From Pseudomonas sp. GM80 (GTDB lineage Bacteria > Pseudomonadota > Gammaproteobacteria > Pseudomonadales > Pseudomonadaceae), in the NCBI RefSeq assembly GCF_000282515.1, contig NZ_AKJD01000251.1:1-64000 (forward strand): 64,000 bases of DNA, given 5' to 3'. The notes beneath the pieces were generated by a model, which saw nothing but the letters and a program-made list of their open reading frames with translations, was not told the DNA's origin and searched no databases. The position numbers were made by a program, and so were the translations under genes. Positions 23,696 to 32,800 of this stretch are shown in pieces (within the stretch, counting starts at the first letter, position 1; each line of letters starts with the position of its first letter).

Positions 23696-24247
23696 CTATT
23701 CAGAAGACGGTTTTCCGGCCCCGCGACCGAACCGCTGAAACACTTTTCTTTCCAGTTTCGCCGCGCAGAAGCCCAACGCGGCTTTGATTTCCTTCTCGAC
23801 CATGCGCGTGGAAATGCCGAAGCGCTGCGAGATTTCCAGATGCGGCGCCTCTTCCAGACGCGCAGCAATGAAGATTCGGCGACGGCGTGCGGGCAGTTCG
23901 TAGAGGGCGTTGAGCAGTGACTGGATTTCCTTTTGCCCACCGACCACTCGCGCCGGGTCGAGGGCTTCGTCGCCGATTTGCAGTAGCTCCTCGACTTCCT
24001 CGCCGGTGAGCAGGCGCGCATCGGCCTGACGGCGGTCGGCGGCGATGTTCAGGGCCATGCGATAGAGGTAGGCATTCGGCCGCAGGACGTTCGGCGGCGT
24101 CTCCATGCGGTCGACGCGCAGGTAAGTCTCGTGCAGCACGTCGTTGGCCAGATCCTCCGAGCCGAGACGCCGGCGCAGGCGCACCCGAAAGTCCTCGTAG
24201 GACGTCAGGAACAGTTGGACCATCGAACCTTGTCCGGTGTCTTTCAT
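23696..24247 (-). CDS. vreI: ECF sigma factor VreI
   Basis: A 183-residue iron-starvation-type ECF sigma factor. Region 2 contains DLANDVLHETYLRVDR and NAYLYRMALNIAADRRQ, and region 4 contains LNALYELPARRRRIFIAARLE and FGISTRMVEKEIKAAL. The ATG at 24247 overlaps the vreA stop (ATGA), so I prefer it to the ATG at 24277. In P. aeruginosa, VreI is known to activate hxc and other genes under phosphate starvation together with PhoB; the same target is likely here. Confidence 0.85.
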   Translation of the reverse strand: MKDTGQGSMVQLFLTSYEDFRVRLRRRLGSEDLANDVLHETYLRVDRMETPPNVLRPNAYLYRMALNIAADRRQADARLLTGEEVEELLQIGDEALDPARVVGGQKEIQSLLNALYELPARRRRIFIAARLEEAPHLEISQRFGISTRMVEKEIKAALGFCAAKLERKVFQRFGRGAGKPSSE

Positions 24248-24993
24248 CCCCCGGAAACTCCTTCCCATTTCGTGCATTCCATGCGTTTCCCTGACGACTC
24301 CGGTAACAACAGCAACGTGACCGGCTGACGCAAGGCGCTGGGCGTCGGCCGGTCGATTTTGAGATTGCGAAAACTTTCCACCAGCGCGTTGTCGCGCCGT
24401 ACATCACCGGTCGAAGTGACCAACCGGTTGTGCTGCACCAAGCCATCGCGGCCGACCCAGACCTGCAACACCGCGCGATAACTGCCCGGCCGGGTCAGCG
24501 GCGAGCGGCACAGGTTGCGCTCGATCGCTGCTTGCACGGCGGTGGCGTAACTGCGGTTGACCGCGACGCTTTCCGGCGTCTGTTTTTGCGGCGGCGCCGG
24601 CACGTCTTCGACCTGCGCCACTTGCAACGTAAATGCATCGTCGCGGGCATAACGCGCCATTAAACCGCTGCCGCCGAGCAATCGACGCAGGGCATCGGCG
24701 GCGGTGAATTCACCGTCCACCGCCAGCGAGCGACGACCGCGACTCAACTGGCTGTCGACCAGCACCGCAACGCCAGTAGCGTGGCTGTACTGATCCAGCG
24801 CGCGGGCCAGATCCTGTGCCGGAATGTGCAGCGTCATCCGCAGGTCCGCCGGCACAGCGTCGGCCATGGCCTGGCCCGCCGCACAGCCAAGCAGCCAGCC
24901 CAGACACATCCGGCGCACAAGCCTTGTTGAACGCTGAAAACCGTCCGTGGAATTGCCTCGCTGCACGGCTGACGAATCCTTGGAAATCGTCAT
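24244..24993 (-). CDS. vreA: VreA, receptor-like signalling protein without a beta-barrel
   Basis: A 249-residue periplasmic protein: signal peptide (to about AQAMADA, residue 46), a secretin/TonB short N-terminal domain (LHIPAQDLARALDQYSHATGVAVLVD...AADALRRLLGGSGL), then a TonB-C-terminal-like domain (IERNLCRSPLTRPGSYRAVLQVWVGRDGLV...). It has no receptor barrel, exactly the unusual layout of VreA. It starts the vreA-I-R operon. The ligand is unknown. Confidence 0.85.
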   Translation of the reverse strand: MTISKDSSAVQRGNSTDGFQRSTRLVRRMCLGWLLGCAAGQAMADAVPADLRMTLHIPAQDLARALDQYSHATGVAVLVDSQLSRGRRSLAVDGEFTAADALRRLLGGSGLMARYARDDAFTLQVAQVEDVPAPPQKQTPESVAVNRSYATAVQAAIERNLCRSPLTRPGSYRAVLQVWVGRDGLVQHNRLVTSTGDVRRDNALVESFRNLKIDRPTPSALRQPVTLLLLPESSGKRMECTKWEGVSGG

Positions 24994-25116
24994 CCTGAGG
25001 GCTGTTTATGAATCTGGTGTGACGGGCGGTGCAAAAAAACCATCACGGGAATTGCGCACGGCTTGCACTAGACTCAAGCCAAAGCGCGGCCCCGTCGGGC
25101 CGGCCAGGAGGCGAGC

Positions 25117-25431
25117 ATGAACACACTGTGGCGATTGAGCCTTGGCGGGCTGTTGTTGATGGCGCTGTCGAGCGCTTATGCGGAGCAGCCGTTGGGATGT
25201 GTCGAGGTAACGGTCGGCGGTTACAAGGCGCCGAATTACGACTGTTTGAGCCAGCAGATGGGCAACAACCCTGAAGGCGCTGCGGCGGCAGAGAAGAATC
25301 AAGAGGCGCTGAATGTGCCGGTGAATAAACGGCCGCCGAATCAGGTTGGACTGGCGACACCGGCGGCGACCAGTACGCGGATGGGCAATACCTTTGGCAC
25401 CTCGGTGAAACCGCAGCGGCCGGCGAATTAG
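25117..25431 (+). CDS. Small periplasmic protein beside vreA
   Basis: A 104-residue protein with signal peptide LGGLLLMALSSAYA cut before EQPLG. The short mature domain has two Cys (LGC...YDC) and a low-complexity tail rich in Pro, Asn and Ala. Shine-Dalgarno aggag precedes ATG 25117. It is divergent from vreA; a small hypothetical gene occupies the same place in other pseudomonads as far as I recall. The function is unknown. Confidence 0.7.
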   Translation: MNTLWRLSLGGLLLMALSSAYAEQPLGCVEVTVGGYKAPNYDCLSQQMGNNPEGAAAAEKNQEALNVPVNKRPPNQVGLATPAATSTRMGNTFGTSVKPQRPAN

Positions 25432-25443
25432 GGCAACGTCACA

Positions 25444-25529
25444 ATCAAAAGATCGCAGCCTTCGGCAGCTCCTACATGGGATTTTGATCGTTCCCTGTAG
25501 GAGCTGCCGAAGGCTGCGATCTTTTGATC
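25444..25529. repeat. BIME between convergent genes
   Basis: A REP pair in outward orientation (atcaaaagatcgcagccttc ... tgtaggagctgccgaaggct) between 25117-25431 and the carboxymuconolactone decarboxylase-like gene. Confidence 0.85.
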
Positions 25530-25530
25530 T

Positions 25531-25971
25531 TCAATCGCTAGGCGTTTGGCGAAAGCTCACCGCGAGGCGGTTCCAGCTGTTGATGGTGGTGACGGCCATG
25601 GTCAGGTCAACCAGTTCACCTTCGCTGAATTGCTCGCGCGCCTGCTGATACACCTCATCTGGCACGCGGCTTTCCGCCAACAACGTCACCGCCTCCGCCC
25701 AGGCCAACGCCGCACGTTCGCGCGGGTTGAAGAAGTTGCTGTCGCGCCACACCGCAATCGCATACAGGCGCCGATCACTCTCCCCGGCCCGTCGCGCGTC
25801 CACCGAATGCATGTCGGTGCAGAATGCGCAGCCGTTGAGTTGTGAAGCACGGATGCGGATCAGTTGCAGCAGCGGCTGCTCGATACTGAGGTTGGCGGTC
25901 AGCGCCTCCATGGCAATCATCGCTTTCATCGCCTTGGGCGAAGCGTTGTAGTAATCCAGGCGCGGGGACAT
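25531..25971 (-). CDS. Carboxymuconolactone decarboxylase / AhpD-like protein
   Basis: A 146-residue protein with the AhpD-like core: LLQLIRIRASQLNGCAFCTDMHS has the redox pair CxxC with downstream His. The C-terminus has LVDLTMAVTTINSWNRLAV, the usual second helical unit. ATG 25971 starts MSPRLDYYNASPKAMKAM, typical of the family; the longer open frame reads through a BIME. It probably acts as a peroxidase-like oxidoreductase. It is divergently placed to a MocR regulator, which may control it. Confidence 0.88.
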   Translation of the reverse strand: MSPRLDYYNASPKAMKAMIAMEALTANLSIEQPLLQLIRIRASQLNGCAFCTDMHSVDARRAGESDRRLYAIAVWRDSNFFNPRERAALAWAEAVTLLAESRVPDEVYQQAREQFSEGELVDLTMAVTTINSWNRLAVSFRQTPSD

Positions 25972-26089
25972 GGCGGTTCTCGGTAGACGGAATAATGACT
26001 TCACCGTAAACGCCGACAGCGGCGCATTACAGCCCCAATTGCACGGAAAACCGCTACACCACTGAATCCCCGCCAAACACCAATCCCCC

Positions 26090-26175
26090 TGTAGGAGCTG
26101 CCGAAGGCTGCGATCTTTTGATGTGGTCTTTTGAAAAGCGAGATCAAAAGATCGCAGCCTTCGGCAGCTCCTACA
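26090..26175. repeat. BIME in the divergent promoter region
   Basis: An inverted REP pair with tgtaggagctgccgaaggct on both arms, between the divergent AhpD-like and mocR genes. This is an unusual place for a BIME because it lies between two 5' ends. Confidence 0.85.
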
Positions 26176-26279
26176 GGGGACTGCGCCAATTTTGGGTTTT
26201 TGGTGTGCGCAACTGTTGTGGATCACGCTTCAGCGGTAATCTGGCGGGCACGCCTAATAGCCTCGGGAGCCTCGTCGGT

Positions 26280-27713
26280 ATGGAACTTCATGTCGTGATC
26301 AACGGCCGCAAGGATCTTGCCGGTCAGTTGTATCAGCAGCTGCGCGGTGCCATTGAGTCAGGGCGCCTGGCCGCTGGCACGCAATTGCCGCCCAGCCGTC
26401 TGCTCGCCGAGCAACTGGGGATTTCGCGCAAGACCATTTCCGACACCTACGCGCAACTGACCTACGAAAACTTCCTCACTGGGGTGATTGGCAAAGGCAC
26501 CTACGTCAACGCGCGCCCGGCGCAGGTCCAGCGCAAGCAAAGCCACACCGAACTGGCCAGTGCCGACGTGATCGAGAGCTGGCGCAATCTGCCAGTGTTC
26601 CTGCGCCATCCGACATTGGAAGGCTCGCTGCGCTACGACTTCATCGGTGGCGCCACCAGCAAGGGCCAGTTTCCGCAGGATGACTGGCGCCGCTGCGTCG
26701 CCCATGCGATGCGCCAGATGGGCCAGTCCAAGGGTTTCTACAGTGTCGCCGAAGGCCTGCCGGCGCTGCGCAATGCGATTGCCCGGCACATCGCGTTTTC
26801 CCGTGGGATCAACTGTCAGGACGAAGACATCGTCGTGTGCAACGGCGCGCAACAGGCGCTGGACCTGATCACCCGCGTGTTGATTCGCCCCGGCAGTCTG
26901 GTGGCGATGGAAGATCCCGGTTATCCGCCGGCGCGCCTGCTGTTCGGCACCCATGGCGCCGAGGTGGTCGGGGTGCCGGTGGATGCCGAGGGCATTCAGG
27001 TCGAGCACATTCCCGATGGCACGCGCCTCATCTATGTGACGCCGTCGCACCAGTTCCCGCTGGGCATGCCAATGAGTCAGGCGCGCCGTGAAGCCTTGCT
27101 GGCTCGCGCTCATGAGTTGGGCGCGATCATCATCGAGGACGACTATGACAGCGAGTTCCGCTACGAAGGCCGGCCGACCGATTCGCTGTTCAATCTCGAT
27201 CAGCGCGGCATCGTCGCCTACGTCGGCACGTTCTCGAAAACCCTGCTCCCGGAGCTGCGTTTGGGTTATGCGATTCTGCCGCCGGCCATTCTCGAAGCGG
27301 TGATCCGCGCCAAGCAGCTCACCGATTTGCACGCCTCGACCCTGCCGCAATGGGCGCTGGCCAAGTTCATCGCCGAGGGCTGCCTGCTCAAGCATATCCG
27401 CCGCTGTCATGCGATCTACGCGCAGCGCCGCGAGCGGATTCTCGCGCGTATGGCGACTGATCTGGCGCCATGGCTGGACGCGGTGCCGGCCAGCGCCGGA
27501 TTCCACATGGCGGTTTTCTGCAAGGTGCCGATCGACCTGGCGCTGGTGATCGAGCTGGCGAGAAAAGTCGAAGTCGGTTTGTACTCGATCAACGGCTTTT
27601 ACTATCAGCAACCGCCAAAAAACGGCCTGTACTTCGGCTTCGGCGCCATCGAAACACTGGACATCGATATCGCCCTGGATCGCTTGCGCGACATCCTGCA
27701 ACAAGTTGCCTGA
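26280..27713 (+). CDS. MocR/PdxR-type regulator (GntR HTH fused to aminotransferase)
   Basis: A 477-residue protein. The N-terminal winged helix (YQQLRGAIESGRLAAGTQLP, LAEQLGISRKTISDTYAQL) is fused to a fold-type I aminotransferase-like domain with DDYDSEFRYEG and the PLP-lysine context TFSKTLLPELRLGY. Such regulators sense PLP-linked metabolites. ATG 26280 begins the GntR domain; the open frame to 26118 runs into REP DNA. It is divergent from the AhpD-like gene, its most likely target. Confidence 0.88.
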   Translation: MELHVVINGRKDLAGQLYQQLRGAIESGRLAAGTQLPPSRLLAEQLGISRKTISDTYAQLTYENFLTGVIGKGTYVNARPAQVQRKQSHTELASADVIESWRNLPVFLRHPTLEGSLRYDFIGGATSKGQFPQDDWRRCVAHAMRQMGQSKGFYSVAEGLPALRNAIARHIAFSRGINCQDEDIVVCNGAQQALDLITRVLIRPGSLVAMEDPGYPPARLLFGTHGAEVVGVPVDAEGIQVEHIPDGTRLIYVTPSHQFPLGMPMSQARREALLARAHELGAIIIEDDYDSEFRYEGRPTDSLFNLDQRGIVAYVGTFSKTLLPELRLGYAILPPAILEAVIRAKQLTDLHASTLPQWALAKFIAEGCLLKHIRRCHAIYAQRRERILARMATDLAPWLDAVPASAGFHMAVFCKVPIDLALVIELARKVEVGLYSINGFYYQQPPKNGLYFGFGAIETLDIDIALDRLRDILQQVA

Positions 27714-27836
27714 ATGATTGGCCTAAAGATTTAACCGCCGATTGGTTATTGGTGTTCAGGGGGTGCAGGCCTATCCTGCACAGGCGTTATCCCTCAATGA
27801 GCAGGATTCGTCCGGCCTGATTCAGGAGTGTGAGCA

Positions 27837-28130
27837 ATGTCCAACGAAGTGATCAATACGGTCCAGGTGCAGGCCGCCGCCGGCCGCTCGGATGAACTGG
27901 GCAAGCAACTGCAGAAGATCGTTGAAACCCTGCGCGAAACGCCGGGCTGCGATTCCTACCTGGTCGACCGCTGCCCCGAGGACAGCCACCGCTGGACGGT
28001 CAGTGCGCGCTGGCAGTCGGAAGCGGCGATGCAGGCGCATTTCAACCGGCCCGAGGCGCAGGGGTTTATTGACCTGATCGATAGTCGATTGGCCAATAGC
28101 GTCGATTTCAATAGTTTCCCTATCGTCTGA
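27837..28130 (+). CDS. Antibiotic biosynthesis monooxygenase (YgiN-like) family protein
   Basis: A 97-residue ABM-fold dimeric alpha/beta-barrel protein: NTVQVQAAAGRSDELGKQLQ, TPGCDSYLVDRCPED, RWQSEAAMQAHFNRPEAQ. Members are small cofactor-independent monooxygenases or quinol-processing enzymes; the substrate is not predictable. Full length. Followed by REP elements. Confidence 0.85.
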   Translation: MSNEVINTVQVQAAAGRSDELGKQLQKIVETLRETPGCDSYLVDRCPEDSHRWTVSARWQSEAAMQAHFNRPEAQGFIDLIDSRLANSVDFNSFPIV

Positions 28131-28136
28131 GAGCAA

Positions 28137-28239
28137 GATCAAAAGATCGCAGCCTGCGGCAGCTCCTACGGGGTTTTGTGTCGTTCGATAATTAAATGAA
28201 CGACACAAAACCTGTGGGAGCTGGCTTGCCAGCGATGGC
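28137..28239. repeat. Two REPs of different types
   Basis: gatcgcagcctgcggcagct at 28137-28170 and cctgtgggagctggcttgcc at 28210-28239, in a tail region before the cupin promoter. They are single, unpaired units. Confidence 0.75.
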
Positions 28240-28360
28240 GTACTCAAACACGCTGAATAACCTCCAATTGGTCACCCAATCTTCCCGAATATTGGCCGTT
28301 TGAATGCGCCACCCTGCGGACTACTGTGATTGCACCCCCAACCCTCACAGGTAACCCGCC

Positions 28361-28765
28361 ATGAAAACCCTGCCCTTCTTCGCCGCCGCCCTCGCCTTGG
28401 GCCTCTGCGCCTCGGCCGCTTTCGCCCACGACCCATCGGAAAAAGTCACCGTCCTCCAGGACCAGATGCTGAAAAACGCCCCTGGCAAAAAAGCCATGAT
28501 GATCGAGGTCGACTACAAACCCGGCCAGTCTTCCATCGCCCACAAACACGACGGCACCGCGATGGCCTATGTGCTCGAAGGCGAGGTGATTTCTCAGGTG
28601 AAGGGCGAACAGGCGATCACCTACAAGAAGGGTCAATTCTGGTACGAGCCCGCCGGCTCCGAACATCTGGTCTCGAAAAACGCCAGCCAAACCAAACCGG
28701 CGAAGTTGCTGGTGTTCATGGTGCTGTCGCCGGATGAGCAAGTGCTGATTCCGCTGAAAAACTGA
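28361..28765 (+). CDS. Exported cupin-domain protein
   Basis: A 134-residue protein with signal peptide FFAAALALGLCASAAFA, then one cupin barrel: GQSSIAHKHDGTAMAYVLEGE carries metal ligands (two His) and FWYEPAGSEHL holds the third His. The mature protein is periplasmic and its ligand is unknown. A strong terminator follows at 28788-28822. Confidence 0.85.
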   Translation: MKTLPFFAAALALGLCASAAFAHDPSEKVTVLQDQMLKNAPGKKAMMIEVDYKPGQSSIAHKHDGTAMAYVLEGEVISQVKGEQAITYKKGQFWYEPAGSEHLVSKNASQTKPAKLLVFMVLSPDEQVLIPLKN

Positions 28766-28787
28766 TGGATGTTTAATCAGCCATAAA

Positions 28788-28822
28788 TAAAAAGGTGCAA
28801 ATCATCGATTTGCGCCTTTTTA
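28788..28822 (+). terminator. Rho-independent terminator after the cupin gene
   Basis: Near-perfect hairpin aaaaaggtgcaaat / atttgcgcctttttta-like arms with a catcg loop, ending in a T run. It is placed 22 bases after the stop codon. Confidence 0.85.
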
Positions 28823-28994
28823 TTTCCCGACGCAATTAACCGAATCGGGTTACAGCGAATAAAACTATTCAACAGCAAACCAGACAGCAAATTGTCAGGT
28901 TACTTAAAGCTTGACGGGGTTAGTCTGAATTAACTGCCGTCATTGACGACAACTTAAAACTTTCCGACTGATGTTGTTTCACGGGAGAAACACC

Positions 28995-29708
28995 ATGAAA
29001 CTTGCGTTTGCCAGTGTGTTGGCGATATCGGTTTTAACCTTGTCCGCCTGTTCGGTTGCTACCGCCCCGAAAGCAGTCTCATCCCTGGATACGTTGCTGC
29101 CTCATCCAACCGGCCGCAGCAGCGCCACGTTGGTCAAAAGCGGCCCCGGTGTTTCCCTGGGCGTGGTCTACAGCCCGAGCACCCAGACCAACCGCGAATA
29201 CCTGCGCGACTACCAGGCCAACGCCGGCACCGGTTTCGGCCAGAGCCTGCTGGTGCAACCGATCCACGATGCCTACGTCGCCAGCTCAAAACCCGACATG
29301 GCGGTGGAATGGGTCAATGCCTCCTTACAGCGTCAATTCGGCTCAGTGACGGTGTATCCGGACATGCAAAGTCTGCGTGCGGCCCGGCCGGATGTGGTGG
29401 CGATCGTCGATACTCATAGCCAGTTGATTACTTCACGCAGCTCCGATATCAAGGCCGACGTCAGTGCCGATTTTTATGATGCGCGGTTGAACTATATCGG
29501 TACGGCGAAAGGTTCGGATGCACGGGAATTGACGCCGGTGTGGGCGGACTTCAAGCGGTCGGAAGAGATCGTGGCGGATATTAATCAGCAGCAGGATGTG
29601 CAAGTTCGGGCATTGCAAAAGTTTGACCAGTCGCTCAACAATTTAGTCGCACGGCCTGCGGACAAAGTGTCGATGCTTGATAGTCAGCAAGGTCAGAAGT
29701 TGTATTGA
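28995..29708 (+). CDS. Putative lipoprotein
   Basis: A 237-residue protein. The signal peptide ends in LTLSACS (lipobox, Cys19). The mature part has an ATPase-like or beta-rich pattern (GVSLGVVYSPSTQTNREYL, AVEWVNASLQRQFGSVTVYPD) without a family I can name. The C-terminus is helical. Monocistronic, ending in REPs and a shared terminator. Confidence 0.7.
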   Translation: MKLAFASVLAISVLTLSACSVATAPKAVSSLDTLLPHPTGRSSATLVKSGPGVSLGVVYSPSTQTNREYLRDYQANAGTGFGQSLLVQPIHDAYVASSKPDMAVEWVNASLQRQFGSVTVYPDMQSLRAARPDVVAIVDTHSQLITSRSSDIKADVSADFYDARLNYIGTAKGSDARELTPVWADFKRSEEIVADINQQQDVQVRALQKFDQSLNNLVARPADKVSMLDSQQGQKLY

Positions 29709-29719
29709 ATGTATGGGCC

Positions 29720-29795
29720 TCATCGCTGGCAAGCCAGCTCCCACAAGGACCGAGTGCAATACAAAACCTGTGGGAGCTGGCTTGCCAGCGATGAG
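29720..29795. repeat. Inverted pair of tgtgggagctggcttgcc-type REPs
   Basis: The second class of Pseudomonas REP (catcgctggcaagccagctc ... ctgtgggagctggcttgcca), paired head to head, between convergent genes. Confidence 0.85.
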
Positions 29796-29825
29796 GCAGG
29801 AACAGCCAGCACAAATCCCTCAGGC

Positions 29826-29866
29826 ATAAAAAAGCCCCGGCATCTCTCGACACCGGGGCTTTTTCA
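29826..29866. terminator. Bidirectional terminator between the lipoprotein and gdhB
   Basis: aaaaaagccccggc/gccggggctttttc-like hairpin (ccccggcatctctcgacaccgggg core) with A tract on the left and T tract on the right. It serves both convergent genes. Confidence 0.85.
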
Positions 29867-29878
29867 TTCAGCCACTAC

Positions 29879-32800
29879 TTACGCCAGTTCAAGCTCGGCA
29901 TTCGCAGCAACCGCAGGCACTACCGCTTGCCCGCTCAACGCCAGGTCCAGCAGTTCACGGTTGGCCACTGCATACATGGCGTAGTCCGTGCCGCTCGCAG
30001 CGCGGATTTCCACCAGCATGGCGCGCCAGCGCGAGATCATGCTTTCGTGCTGTTCCATCCACAGCGCCAGGCGTGTTTCCACGTCCTGAGTGCCGTCGCC
30101 CTGTTGCAGGACGGAGATGGTGATCGCACGTTGTTGCCAGTCGACGTCGTCACGGAACGCTTCACGGGCCAGGGCTTGCCAGTTGTTTTCAACCGGCAGT
30201 GCGCTGATCTGTTGCAGGTACCAGGTGATGTCCAGCGCGCTGCCCACGGCGAAGTAGGCTTTCGCCACTTCGGCAGGGTTCTGGCCAGTCACGTCGGAGG
30301 CTTCGATGATCGGCAGCAAGGTGTACAGGTGCGAGGTGCCCGCAACCATACGCGCCAGCAATTCCGGCACACCGGCTTCGACGTACGCCTGATAGCGCGA
30401 CTGCCAGTTTTCACGGATTTCGCCGCTCAGCAGTTCGTCGAGTTTCAAGCCCAGCTCTTTCAGGTGCGGACCGAAATGCGCGACGTCACGGGCAGCGTTC
30501 TGCTCGTTGCGACGGGCACGCAGGAACCAGCGCGTGGCGCGACGGCCCAGACGCATCAGCTCGTCCATCAGCTCCAGCTGCACGTCAGCGCTGACTTGGT
30601 AGTCCAGCGCTTCGATCTGACGGAACCAGTGCGGGAGGTGGAAGATGTCGCGCACGATCACGTAAGCACCGGCCACGTTCGCCGGGCTCATGCCGGTCGA
30701 CTCTTTGAGTCGTTGAACGAAGGTGATGCCCATATGGTTGACCAGGTCGTTGGCGATCTGGGTGCTGACGATCTCGCGCTTCAGACGGTGACGACGCATG
30801 GCTTCGGAGAACTTGCTGACCAGCGTCGGCGGGAACGCCGTTTCCATGTCGCGGGTCAGGTAATCGTCGTCCGGCACCAGCGAGCCCAACAGCTGCTCTT
30901 TGAGGTCGATTTTGCTGTACGAGATCAGCACCGACAGCTCAGGACGGGTCAGACCGTGGCCTTCGGCAATACGCTCGTTGATCTGCTCTTCGGTCGGCAG
31001 GAACTCGATGGCACGGTCCAGCTTGCCACGGCCTTCCAGATCGCCCATCAGACGCTTGTACTCAGCGATGCGCGCATAAGCACGACGCGCCGCCAGGGAC
31101 AGGGCCTGAGTCTGCTTGTAGTTGTTGCCCAGCACCAGATTGCCGACTTCGTCGGTCATGCTCGCCAGCAACTGGTTGCGTTGCTTGTCGGTCATGTCAC
31201 CGGCCTGAACCACTTCGTTCAGCAGGATCTTGATGTTCACTTCGTGGTCGGAGCAGTCCACACCACCGGCGTTGTCGATGAAGTCGGTGTTGGAACCACC
31301 GCCATTCAGACCAAATTCGACACGACCGAGTTGGGTCATGCCGAGGTTACCGCCCTCGCCCACGACTTTGCAGCGCAACTCGTTGCCGTTCACGCGCAGT
31401 GCATCGTTGGCCTTGTCGCCGACATCGGCGTGGCTTTCAGTGCTGGCCTTGACGTAAGTACCGATACCGCCGTTCCACAGCAGATCCACCGGTGCCTTGA
31501 GCAAGGCGTTCAGCAGTTCGGTCGGGGTCAGCTTGTCAGCCTTGATGTCGAAGCGTTCCTGCATCTGCGGGGAGATTGCGATGCTCTTCGCGCTGCGCGA
31601 GAAGATACCGCCACCTTCGGACATGATGCTGGTGTCGTAGTCGGTCCAGGCCGAACGCGGCAGGTCGAACATGCGCTGACGCTCGACAAAACTGGTCGCC
31701 GGGTTCGGGTTTGGATCGATGAAGATGTGCAGGTGGTTGAAGGCCGCGACCAGTTGCAGCTTGTCGGACATCAACAGGCCGTTACCGAACACGTCACCGG
31801 CCATGTCGCCGACGCCCACTACGGTGATGCTGTCTTCCTGAACATTGATGCCGCGCTCGCGGAAGTGGCGTTGTACGCCAACCCACGCGCCTTTGGCGGT
31901 GATGCCCATTTTCTTGTGGTCGTAACCGGCCGAACCACCGGACGCAAACGCGTCACCCAGCCAGAAGCCGTAGTCGATGGCGATGCCGTTGGCGATGTCG
32001 GAGAAGGTCGCAGTGCCCTTGTCCGCCGCCACTACCAGGTACGGGTCGTCATCGTCGTGGCGCACCACGTTCAATGGCGGCACCAGCGCGCCGTCTTTCA
32101 GGTTGTCGGTGATGTCCAACAGGCCGGAAATGAAGATGCGGTAGCAGGCGATGCCCTCGGCCGCGATCTCGTCACGGCTGCCGCCCAGTGGCAGGCGACG
32201 CGGCAAGAAGCCGCCCTTCGCACCCACTGGCACGATGACCGAGTTCTTCACTTGTTGAGCTTTTACCAGGCCAAGAACTTCGGTACGGAAGTCTTCTTCA
32301 CGGTCGGACCAGCGCAGACCACCACGAGCGACGTTACCGAAGCGCAGGTGCACGCCTTCAACGCGTGGCGAATAGACGAAGATTTCGAACTTCGGCACTG
32401 GCTTCGGCAGTTCAGGAATCGCGTGCGGGTTGAACTTGAAGCTGAAGTACGACTTGTTCTGGCCGTTGGCATCAGTCTGATAGAAGTTGGTCCGCAGGGT
32501 CGCTTTGATCAGGTCGAGGTAACGACGCAGGATGCGGTCTTCGTTGAGCACCTGAACGTCGTCCAGTGCGGTCAGAATCGCTTGTTCCAGACGCTGTTGC
32601 TTGTCTTCCAAGTCGTCGTCGCTGAGTTTGCGCGCCAGATAGAAGCGGGTCTTGAACAACCGGGTCAGCTCGCGAGCGATGTCGGTGTGGTTGTTCAGGG
32701 TGCTGGCGATGTAACCCAGGTCGAAGCCCAGACGAATCTGCTTCAGGTAACGAGCGTAAGCGCGCAGCAGTGCGACGTCGCGCCAAGGCAGGCCGGCAGT

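Noticed and set aside
26118..26279. N-terminal extension of the MocR regulator
   Set aside because: The extra residues (DQKIAAFGSSYRG) are translated BIME sequence. The GntR domain begins right after ATG 26280.
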